Shown one piece after another: positions 42,453-54,000 of a stretch of 64,000 nucleotides of DNA. The stretch spans positions 3,929,501 through 3,993,500 of the forward strand of contig JAWNZC010000322.1 in the NCBI GenBank assembly GCA_035771165.1. The letters are read 5' to 3'. Under the pieces are notes generated by a model. It saw only the letters and a list, made by a program, of their open reading frames with translations. It did not search any database and was not told the origin of the DNA. How positions within the stretch are numbered: the first letter of the stretch is position 1; each line of letters opens with the position of its first letter. Origin of the DNA: Paragorgia papillata (taxonomy: Eukaryota > Cnidaria > Anthozoa > Scleralcyonacea > Coralliidae). The translations under genes and the position numbers were made by a program.

Positions 42453-43253
42453 CAGTGAAACCTGAATTTTGCGACCACCCCAGGTGCCACGTAAAAGTGG
42501 TCGTTAAGGACAGGTGGTCGTTCAGACAGGTAGTGATGTGACGTCTTAGCAGCCATTTTGGCAGCGCCGCGACTCGTACTATCGTTCACTTCAGTTTTTG
42601 CGCTGTGTTTTTGTTACGTTTCAGATTCAATTTTTGCGCTGGTTTGGTCTTGTTAAAAGCTATTGGCTTTATTTACGATCTTCCAGTAGTATTTTTTAGA
42701 TGTGAACACTCAGTTTTGTCACTTTCCTTTCCAAGTTAAAAAGCCGTTGTAAAATATACGAACTTGTCGCGGTAAACGATCGTCAAGATCAACTTGTCTA
42801 AAGTTAACAAATATTACTCATGGTTTTGGATTGTTCAGTAATTGTATTAACTCTCAAACATCAACTAAAAAGTATTTGGCTTTGGCAGGAGAAATTCACA
42901 CAGATTTTCATCAAATAATGCTCAAAAGAGAAGCAAAACAAGACTAAAATGCGGTCACACGGCAATTGAGCAACACTTCCGGTTTCTTGTTTTCGCATGT
43001 GGTCGCATTCGCGTTTATTTACTACGAAAAAACAGGTATTTCTTTAACGTATTTCGGCAGTTTTACGTTGAGATGGTCGCTCATAACAGGTAAATATCTT
43101 GTTTGGGACACTAAAGAGCGGTCGCTGGTCGCGTAAGGCAGGTGGTCGCTCATTGCAGGTATATTTCAACTACAAATTGTCCGTGCCAGAAAAAGTGGTC
43201 GTATATGACAGGTGGTCGTAAAACATGGGGGTCGCAAAACTCAGGTTTCACTG
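42453..43253. mobile_element. Tigger-like non-autonomous element, copy 1
   Basis: CAGTGAAACCTGAATTTTGC at the left, with near-identical inverted right end GCAAAACTCAGGTTTCACTG. TA precedes the left end. Confidence 0.8.
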
Positions 43254-43390
43254 TCTATCAAATTTTTATGTTGAAATTACAAGAGGTTCTGTAGGGTCTG
43301 CGTGCATGTATCCGGCGACTGCGACTGCACCACCGAACGAAAGCCCTATAAATACAATTTGTCATGTCATGTACTATATTTTTGTACGCA

Positions 43391-43459
43391 GTGTTTTATC
43401 AGATATACAGACTAAAAGACACGAGGCGAAGCCGAGTGTTTTTATATCTGATAAAACAC
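43391..43459. repeat. Palindrome with core CACGAGGCGAAGCCGAGTG
   Basis: 17-bp perfect arms GTGTTTTATCAGATATA and complement. Core at 43420-43438. Arms are related to those at 5854-5915. Confidence 0.85.
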
Positions 43460-43729
43460 GAACTGCGAGTTTATTGAACGGCTTCAAAAACGAACCACTT
43501 GGTAAGTTCATTGGCGTAGTAAGTTTGAAAAATAACCTTGTCTAAGCCGAGAAAATCAAAGCTAAAGTTTATGTAAATCAGGAGGTATCTTTATCACACC
43601 CCTGCAAGATCGGGTGTCACACCCCCCAACACGTTCTTAATCACTTTTAATCACTCTTAATCACTAGGTTCTTATATGCGGGTTTTTACTTTAGTGTTTA
43701 TATATATATATATATATTATGTAAAACTA

Positions 43730-44617
43730 ACACCGCGGAAAAACGTCTGCGCATGCGCGTGATTCGAGCACATTGCACGCGTCAAATTTGTTCTCAAAGA
43801 TGGCGGTTGAGGAAGTTTACTCGGTTTGTGTGTGAATTTGGGAAAGTTTAAATTAAGCACAATTTTTTGCGATCGGAGGACAAAAAAGGTTTGCATTGAT
43901 TCTAAAGAGGTAGGTTTGTATTCCAAACCTTTTAGGATTGATATTTAATAACGATTTTCTTCAATATTATACTTTACATATTTACATTTTGAATTTAATA
44001 GAATCATTCATCACTTTCAATTCAAGGAAGATACTTCACAAAGGTGACTGTACACAAATTTATTGTCTGGCTTATTCGAGCCTTTATCCAAGCAAGAAGA
44101 TTTTCCAGATTCTGCTTGGGTGCCATCGAAACAGTTGCTCCAGTGTGTGTTCTTTTATGTTTTACGAAATGTTTTGATACAAACTTTTTGACTATGCAAG
44201 CGTTTGCCTTGTGTTTTGTTGGATAACTTTTTTTGCGTAGCATGCATAATTTTTGCGTTGACTATATTTAAGGGTAATGATTTACTCTACAATTTAAGCG
44301 TGTGCAAATGCTTAACTCTTTGATAGTTTGCTTAACTCTTGTGTCTTAAGTTCGGTATTCGACAATTTTTCAAGAAATGTTCGCACGCCTCCCGGTCTAA
44401 AACGACAATTTTTAATTTAAATTCTGTTTCTTTTTAGATTTTAAATGTTAGAAAACTTTTTATTAATGTCCAAACTACCCGTCTAGTGTATTTTTTTTGT
44501 TTGTTTCACTTACCTTGAATAATTAAAAGCCATGTTTTTGTTTACGAAGATGGGATTTAAATTCCCCGCCATTTTTTCTAGTACACGCGCATGCGCAGAC
44601 GTTTTTCCGCGGTGTTT
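43730..44617. mobile_element. Mutator-like MITE with perfect 9-bp target duplication
   Basis: GTAAAACTA at 43721-43729 and 44618-44626. Ends ACACCGCGGAAAAACGTCTG and onward are inverted over about 32 bp, including GCGCATGCGC. A minus-strand stretch near 44160 reads KHKRTHTG, reminiscent of a C2H2 finger linker, but no transposase is present. Confidence 0.85.
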
Positions 44618-44922
44618 GTAAAACTATAGCTATCCTGTCGAACGCAGCTGCGCACCAGTGGTTGCGCAGTGCGCAAGGTTTTCTGTCCTGTGGTAAGGTT
44701 ATAAAGGTCGTGGATGTTTGGCGAGAAAAAAACAGGAAAAAAATAATATATTTATAACCTTTGAAAGTCTGTTGTGCAACTGTTAACTTTCCTTGAACCA
44801 GAATCGGGTTTATCGCTGCTTTATGCCGATTGCCGTGGTATCAAAATATATCTCAAAGACTCAAGGAATTTTATTACAATATGCATGTAACTCGATAAAT
44901 ATTGACCAATTCAAAATTTAAT

Positions 44923-45070
44923 ATGCCTGGAAAGACTGGAATTCTTGCTGTCAATTCATTTGAAGTAGTAACTGACATAGGCAAATGTCAAATTCAGCTT
45001 TGTGTTGGAGATATTACAGCTTTATCAAAAGAAGACGAAGTTGATGTGCTTGTAATATCGGCGTTTCCAG
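44923..45070 (+). CDS. Macro-TIR exon 1 (first macro strands)
   Basis: The ATG at 44923 is followed by MPGKTGILAV. Encodes CVGDIT and VDVLVISAFP. Donor CCAG|GTAAAA, phase 1. Confidence 0.82.
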
Positions 45071-48000
45071 GTAAAAATACTGCAGTACTGCACGAGCGAG
45101 TGCACGACACACATGGTGTGTAATATGTGTCATGTGTGTGTGTGTCAAGTTATCGTTGTCAAGTGTGAAATTGTTTGTGGAAGGAAATTGTGAAGAGATT
45201 GCTTTATATTAAACTATACTTGCTATATATTTAAACTGTATTTGGGGCTCAAATGATTCGAATCATGTTGGAGTATGCATTAAATTTTCCTTGTTTGATA
45301 ATATGTTTAGGAATAAAAAAGCTCTCCCACTTCACAGATTATGTAGCAAAAAAGAACAGAGTATAACCACCAACTGTTAGGGGGGTCTATTGTAGTTTGG
45401 TGGTTACACGGTTTTAGGCATTATTTTAGGATAGATTTCAAATTTTATGATTATCCAGTTTTTCAGGGTGGTATACAGTTAACTGAGAACCGTTTGGTTG
45501 TGGAAATTTGGAAATCTGATGAGGATTGGATATGGTTTAGAGTGCTTTTTGGAGTTTTTGGAGAACTACAATGATTTCTCAAAAACACAGTTATGCTCCT
45601 TCTAGCTAGGTAAAATGGAGAAGCAGTTGTGGTTAAAATTGCCAAAATAGAATGGATTTTGGAAATTCAGACCCCTTATAATAGACCCCTTGTTGGGTTG
45701 GTGTGTAAATAACCTGATCCCATGATTCTGGGTTGAGGTTTATATTTCTGGAATGAATTACTGATATACAGTATGTACAGGGGGTGAACAAAAAAAAAGT
45801 GGCCATCATTGAAAGTATGATTACAGTGAAACCTGAGTTTTTCGACGCCCATGTTTTACGACCACCTGTCATATATGACCATGGATGATTTGTAGTTGAA
45901 ATATACCTGCAATGAGTGACCACCTGCCTTACGCGACCAGCGACCGCTTTTTTGTGTCCCAAACAAGAAATTTACGTGTTATGAACAACCATTTCATATT
46001 AAAAGCTGGCACTATGTAAATAAAATATGGGACGGTGGGACGGATGATCCTGATTGGGAATAACATCTTGTGGACCATGCGAAGAATGGCTTTGTATCTG
46101 ATGGTGAGTGTGACGAAGAAGACGAAGAAAACGAAGTCAGAGACGTTGGAGAAAACGAACAAGAAACTCCTGTAGTGTCAGTGCAAGAAGCAGCTAGAAT
46201 GGTTGCTGAGCTAAGGTGATTTGGCTTTAAGAATAATAAGCCTGAGATCGTAGACGCCATGCTTAACATCGAAACTACGATAGAGGAAGTGAAATTTGAC
46301 AAGCGGAAAAAGCAAAGCAAGCAAAGCTCGCAAATTTTTTCTCTCCTTTAATGTAAATTATATTTTTTCAGTGTACATACAGTAATTCTAACTAAATAAT
46401 AAAATAATTTGTTATCTTCAAGTTGGATTTGTTCATGTCTTATTGCCAGTGTTTCACCGTCTTCCCAAATTCCGATCGGCCATATAAAAAATCCGAATTT
46501 TTTATTTTGATGATATCATTCAAAAACCTGTCTGAACGACCACCTGTCCTTAACGACCACTTTTACGAGGCAACTGGGGTGGTCGCAAAACTCAGGTTTC
46601 ACTGTACATTAATCATAAATCATACTTTCAATGATGGCCACTTTTTTTTGTCCACCCGCTGTACATATATCATTGTATAACTTTTATTAGAGTACAGAAA
46701 AATATGTAAAGTTATATATTTTTAGAATGCATTGGTCAAGATCTGCTCAAATATGATATCAAATTCTAATTTTATCCATTGATTTAAAAAATATATTAAT
46801 TTTTCATAATTTTCAATCCTGTAACAAATGAAGTGAATCTTAGTTTGACTTATTCCAATTGGTCTTCAAAATGATTAATGGAGTTTATATACTATGAAAG
46901 TGTTATAGTTAACAGCAAAATAGTTAGATATTTTGTTGCCATTTCACTTGATTTCACTACAGTTTCACAGCATGGCATGCTTTCAAAGTTAATGTATTTT
47001 TTAAACCAATGACAAAATTAGAATTGGATATCATATTTGAGCAGGTCTTGATGCATGCATTCTAAAATATATCACTTTACGCAGGTTTACACTGACAAAA
47101 TTGTCCTTGTAAAAATTTCACTAAATTGTGCACAGTTTCATTGATATTCCACCTGCTGGTACACTGAGCAACACATCCTGCAGATATACACTGTTCTTTG
47201 CTGTTTTAATACATGTACAAGATTAATTTGAGGTTGAGTTTGCAGACTTAGTTGCCTATGTATTTTAATTTACTAACATATCAATAGGTTCAACCCTATT
47301 AACTATGGTTCAACCATGTGAAACCATCAATTTTGGCAGTCTGAACTATGAATTTGAGCTTTTGATGTTTTGATCAAAAGAGCTTTTTAAGCTCTGCTGT
47401 GTAAGTATGTCATTAACTAAAAGTATGAATCACTAAAAGCTGAAAACTGGTCTCACTCTATCATGGTTGTCAAAATTGTTACTATTTAGTTAATTATAAG
47501 CAAATAGCTATCCTTGAAATTTTAATATCTAAATTATTGCCCCCCCCCCCCCCCCCCTAGTGTCCACCACTGATCGAAATCTTTACCCACATTGCATCTT
47601 CAGCTATCAATTCCCCTGGGGTTGTCTGTTGTTTGTCTGAGGTTGTCAGAAGTTGTTTGGCAGTCTGATCGGATCACGATTACCAAATTTTAAATAATTA
47701 TAAATCAGTGCAGTTTATTGTATATTTTGTCGGATTATTTCGGATTGGAATGCTTTGTCAAGCTCAGATTGGACCAGTTTTGGATCTAAGAATGTTGGAT
47801 AAGATCAGATTCGGATTTCAAGTTGTTGGATTGTAACCATCCAATCCGATCCGATGCACACCTCTAGCACTTAAGATACATGTATAATTTTTTCCTGTGA
47901 ATGGATTTTCTTGTGATGAGTATAAAATTGTCTGGAGTTAACCAGAGTGAAATTGTTGCTTATTTATCAAGAGTAAAATACATACTGTAGGAGCTGAGTA

Positions 48001-51000
48001 AAAGGCAAACTTTCCAGCACTGTATTGATACTGTAGATTCGTGGTTTGTAAAATAATACTAACATTAGCATGGACCACGGTGTAGGCAGTTCTGTCAACT
48101 TTTATGAAGTCTTAAAATGTTTCACTAAAGCTGACTTTCTTTGTGATGTTGCAAAAACACTGGTCGGATGGCTGATCATGGGGAGGGCACTTTGGGGCAA
48201 GTGCCAGGGGCCCACGCTTTCAGAGGGATCCGCAGATTTTTGGGCCTTTTTGTTTTAATTTAAGTCTTATACTATCGCTTTATCATACATTACAACTTAT
48301 AAGAAGAACAAAATATTTCAGAATCATTCCAAAACCTATTGCTATAAGAAACTTGTAAATCTATTTATAATCTTCAATCTAAACTTTAAAATCATTGTTT
48401 GTAAATTTTTACAAGATAGCTATGTATTCGCAGCTGCCATGCAGCTGGTTGCTATTCGCATTTTTTAATTAATTTTCCCGATTTTTCTAGTCTCTTTGTA
48501 ACTGTGAGTCAGTCACTAATGTGCCAGGGGGCCGCTCATGCTTGATCCGCCCATTGGTTGGAGCTTTAGTCAGATGTTGCATATGGTTCTCAATGCAATT
48601 ACATGCGGTTATTAGTTATGTAGGTCGACTACGGTGGAAGTCAGATTTGACTGTTTGTGAACCACAGTTTAACCTTTCTTTGAGTGAAGTTAGATCTACA
48701 GTAGGTTCACCACAGTTTTTGTTACATTACTTCTAAGCAAACTCCGCCTACGCTTGATCCCAAGTCTGAGAGGAGAAAGGTTGTTGGCAGATCTTGCAAA
48801 CTGGACATAAAAAGAATCCGCTAAATTTATTATGGAAAGTACAACACACACAGAATGCCATTTGGTTAGGGTGCTCCCGGGGTATAGTAGTGCGAGCGTC
48901 GACTACGGGTAGTGTGAGAAATGAGCAAGGAGCAGCAAAAGGAACGGAAAAAGAAAACCAAGTTGAGAATCGGAACATAGAACGTTGGAACCATGACAGG
49001 GAAAGGGAGAGATTTGGCTGAAACCTTATCAAGGTGCAAGTCAAGCTACAGTGGCATGTGTCCTGGACACCAAAGAAAGGGGCAAAGCACCAGGGTTTGA
49101 AGAAATGGTCATGAAGGTTCCAGATAGCGAGATGTTGTTTGTCGGAGTGGATATGAATGCACATTTCGGTGCCCTTGATGACGGATATGCAGGGGTACAT
49201 AGAGAACGAGGCTATGGGATAAGAAATGAAGAAGGGGAGAGGCTTCTAACGACAGCAGAGAGTACAAATTTATTCCTAACGAGCACAGCATTTCAGAAGC
49301 GCGAGCAGCACCGGATTATGTACTCTACAGAGTGGAGATGCCGCAACCCAGATTGATTTTACCATTGTCAGAATGAAAGGCAGGAAGAAGAAGGTCCTTG
49401 ATGCGGAGGTGATACCGGGAAAAGCGGTAGTATACCAACCAGCACAGACTTCTGGTCATGGCCATGGAAGAGAAGAAGTCACAACCAAAGAAAATAAGAA
49501 ACGTGCTAGGAAAGATCAAGACATGGGAATTGAGGAGGAAGAGCGCTGAGTATAGCCAAGTGGTGACACAAAGAACTGCGCGATAAAAGCAGATAGATAT
49601 GGTAGAAGAGAAGGGGGAAGAGCTGAAGGTTTGTGGAAATACCAAGAGCCCAGAGAAGAAAGAAACTTGATGGCGGGGAGAAGACACCCAGACTGCCATC
49701 AGAGAGAAAAAAGTGGCGCTCAAGAACTGGCACCGACAGAAGAATGAAGAGTCCCACGAAGCAAAGAAGAAAGCAAAACAGGCAGTGGCAATAACCAGAG
49801 ATGAAGCTACCAAAGAGTGGTACGAAGAAATGGAAACACGTGCATGAGGGAAAGAAGACCTAAAAAAAAGCAAAACAAAGAAAAAGGAAAAAGAGAGACA
49901 TTATGGAAGTCAGAGTTGTCAAAGATGAAGATAGAAAGTCTTGATAGACAAGGAAGAAGTAAAACAACGTTGGAAGAGATATTATGAGGAGCTCAGTGCT
50001 GAACACGGAGAACGAGGCAGACAAGTTGGAACAAACGCTATCTGAGACGAAGAAAGCGATCAAAGCGATGAAAAATGGAATGGCAGCAGCGCCATCTGGA
50101 GTTGTAGTGGAGATGGTCAAAGCGCTGAGTGAAGGAGTTGAATTGCAGGTGGGGCAATTACTGAGAAGCGTCTGGGGAGAGAAGCAAGGTCCAATGGGAT
50201 GGAGAGATAGTTTACTAATCGCTATCTACAAACAGAAGTGAGATACATTCAAGTGCACCAACAACATGCAGGTATAGAAGCATTACGCTAGTAAACACTT
50301 GTTCTGAAAGTCACTGAGGAGATCCTAGAGAAGCGAATAAGGGCGGTTGTATGTGGAGATAGACGAGATGCAGGGCAAGCTATTGTATGAAGGCTATTGT
50401 ATGAAGGTGCAGCGACCATCATCAAGACTGTACATTGGGAGAAGTTCCCAGTCATGCAACGTCGGTCTCCGCCATGGTTCTGCCCTGAAACTGCTGCGGG
50501 AACTGCAAGCCTGGCAGAAGAGCTTGTAGATGAGAGAATTGAAGATGAGTATAGTACAGGGAACGCAATTCTCATGTCTAGTGGAAGAGGAAGGAAGTGG
50601 AAAATCAAGATTTTAGAAAGAGAATGAAACCGGCTGGCTCAAGTAGATGAGTTTGCATACCTAAGCTGTACTGTGCATGAGGAAGAAGGAAGTGAAAAGG
50701 CTGTGAGAACCAGAATACAAGCCGCGTGGAGCCGTGGAGTGGGTAGTCTGCGACAAGAAAGTATACCGAACTGTTGTGATTCGAACGGTACTCCTGTATG
50801 GTCACGATAACAGAACAAAATTTTATGCCAGAACGAAATTTTATTCTGGAATGAGAGCTATGAATTCAACGCAACCGGCCATGAGTTTATTCTGAATCAA
50901 AAGTCATTTTGGTACCATGTAAATATCTCCTTTATTTTTTTATTTTTCTCGATTTATTTTTTGTTTGTTTACATGAATCTGGAATGAATGAGATGTACGT

Positions 51001-54000
51001 GTGGCCATTGAACTCTAAGTAAACTGGAACGCTAACTCCATAAGACAGGCCCTATGATTGGGTGAAGCCAAACTTCCGGCCGTTGGGGGTAGCCATGCAT
51101 GCACGTCAACAGAACGTATGAAGTGCACAATGAAAAACTGAAAACTCGCTGCAAAAAATAACCAGAAAACTTACAATTTTTTAGACCTAAAGTTTTTTAG
51201 AGATGATAACGAAGAAGCTAGTACGTGTTGGGCTTATCGACCTTGTACCTGAACTATTTCTACCCACGAAAATGGATTGAACGACGCAATACCTGCCGAA
51301 TTGAACAAAAGCAAAATTCGAGTCCGAAACTCGTACGGAAAATGCAGGTTTTTCTTATTTCTCTTTGTTATCTCAAACGTTTGAAGGTTGTCATGCCAAG
51401 AATTAGTAATAAGATTAAGGCTAAATTATAGCTTTCAGCCTGTGGAAATGCTAAATCTGACATTTTTCGATACGAAGAGTATAAACTACATGCAGAGCTG
51501 TGATAACACCCGGTAAAGTGCATTTTGTTGTTTTTTTCCTACTGAAAATTGAGAAATTTAAAACCCAACTGTTTTTATAAACAAGCTCTTTATTTTAAAC
51601 ACGGGATTCTTATGTATTTTCTTTATATTTGTCCAAACCATGGCAATTTTGGTTGTGTATTGTTGACTTTCATTTGAGAGCTTATATTTTTACTGTTTTG
51701 CTTTTATTCGTCATGTCAGTGTTCACCTACTCTACGGTATATTGCAATTTGATCTAAGCCTGAAAGTGGTTAACAAGTTCAGTTTTTCTTTGATTTCAAG
51801 CTGTTTGTGCAAACCATTTCACCAAATTCAGCTTAATTTTTTCTCGGCTATAAAGTAAAAGGACTGGGGGTGACGTGCATGGCGGCCCCCATATCCGCCA
51901 TTTTTGGCTTCAAAACGTGTAAGCGAGTTATCGTTCCAGTCTCTTTAGAGTTCAATGCGTGTAGCTCATTCCAGAATATGTTCAATCTGATTCTTATTAT
52001 GGTTTGAAATTTTGTTTTGGTGTCATGTACACTGTATACGTAATGACAGTACGATATTTCATACAGAGTGCATGAAAAACATGAGTGGCTGGGAGCTTAT
52101 ACAGTAGAATGCAGTTTCTGATGCACATTAACAACATAATTATGGCAAAAACGTATGTAAAACTAGTTTTTAAAACTGAAGGTATACTTTAAAGTGTTTA
52201 TGAAACGAAAATTAAGTTTGTCTTATTTGAAAGAACTTTTGAAATGACAAAGTAAGATCTTTTGCTGTTTTTTGTTTCCTTGCTTCGTTTATGAGATATT
52301 TCAGTTTGTTTTATATGTCAAACTAACCAGTGACATCACAACGTGCATAATGACTTACTGGGAAAGGTTATATATCTTTGCTATTACTAAACGGAATCAG
52401 TTGAAAATGTATATTTCTGTTGTTGTAAGGGAAAAACGCACACATAATTGCTTTGAAGTGATTCCGTTTGATAACAGAAAAGATATATAACCTTTCCCAG
52501 TAAGTCATTATGCACCTTGTGATGTCACTGGTTAGTTTCACATATAAAACAAACTGAAATATCTCATAAACGAAGCAAGGAAACATAAAACAGCAAAAGA
52601 TCTTACTTTGTCATTTCAAAAGTTCTTTCAAATAAGACAAACTTAATTTTCGTTTCATAAACACTTTAAAATTGATACCTACATAATAGACCTTTCCGTA
52701 TACGAAGTAAATGGCCTGGACATTTTTCTTTTTGACAAATCTGATTGGCCAATTTTCAAAGTTGTCCGAAGTTTTGCGAGAGCCAATCAAATCTCCCAAC
52801 GCATTATCCACGCACATCTAGATTTATGCGTCCGTAGATTCACCATGGGTCTAAGTTACTGGATTTTACGATGCTAGCCATTGGTCTTTTTTCATGACTT
52901 TTGAGTACCAAGGGCGGAAATTCCCATCAAAACAAGACAAGACAAATTTATTTAATAACTTAGAAATAGATACAAAACAAGTAACACACCTACATTTAGC
53001 ATATGCTATTCTAGGTGGGGGGGGGGGGGGGGGCACACAAAGTTATAAAAGTAGAAATTGAAGTACATTCAATAACAGAACTGACTGTTACATAATATAT
53101 AGAGACAGGACGGTCATATTTTGCAATATAAATATAAAAGAATCTAGAAGAATGAAATTACTGTTTTGATAATGTCTGAATAATTTGGGCAAGATCAACA
53201 TAATCATCACAAGACAAAAGTGTTTCCATCAATAAATATTTACACTTTTTCTTAAACAAGGATTTACTTAAAGAACGAATGGAAGGTGATAAGCTGTTCC
53301 AAACTTTTTCACCAATTGAAGAGAATGACTTATAACTTATATTTAATCATGATTGAGGTTGATATAAATTTCTATGAGCCGCAGACCTATATGTGAATTT
53401 ATGAACATCACTAATTTCCGTAAATAAACCAGTGACGTTTAAAGGTGAATTATTGTTTATTATATCATGCATAAGACGTGTAGTGTTATAAAAGTAAAGA
53501 GAACTAAGCGGTAATATATTGGAGTCAATAAAGAAAGGGATAGCACGATCTCTATAATTAGCATAATTAAACGAATACATGTAACACGTTTTTCAGCAGC
53601 CATATAAAAAGGGCACTTTTTATCAGCATTAATTTTTGCACGTGGGAAATAATGTTCGCCAATTTTGCTCTGTAGCATAAAATAACCAAAAAGCATAACG
53701 GTATAATATAATGAATGACAATGTATTGAGAAAGAAAATTCAACGACTCAATTGTACATATTGATGCTACATCCGTACTTACATTTAAGAAAACATGACA
53801 ACTTTAATGAATCAGAAAACACCTGCCAAGTGAAAAAAGTCAGAACGAGGTTGAGCTGTGTCTTGTGCCCAGGGTCTGGCATCGGCTGTTGGATTCGGCA
53901 TTTTCATTGGTTGCTTGCTTTTTTAAACATTCCTCGTGAAACATATTTATGCATAGTTTTGTGCCAGTTATGATCAAAATGCTTCAACCGGACCGCCAAC

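Larger units (their letters stand above)
42152..43690. mobile_element. 1.54-kb inverted-end element hosting a nested Tigger-like element
   Basis: AGTAAAAACCCGCGTATAAG at the left and CTTATATGCGGGTTTTTACT at the right are inverted. Inside are the element at 42453-43253 and the palindrome at 43391-43459. Confidence 0.7.

Noticed and set aside
48959..50815. A functional endonuclease/RT gene
   Set aside because: Stops and frame changes break it, including TAG at the first conserved Trp, so it is annotated as a relic.
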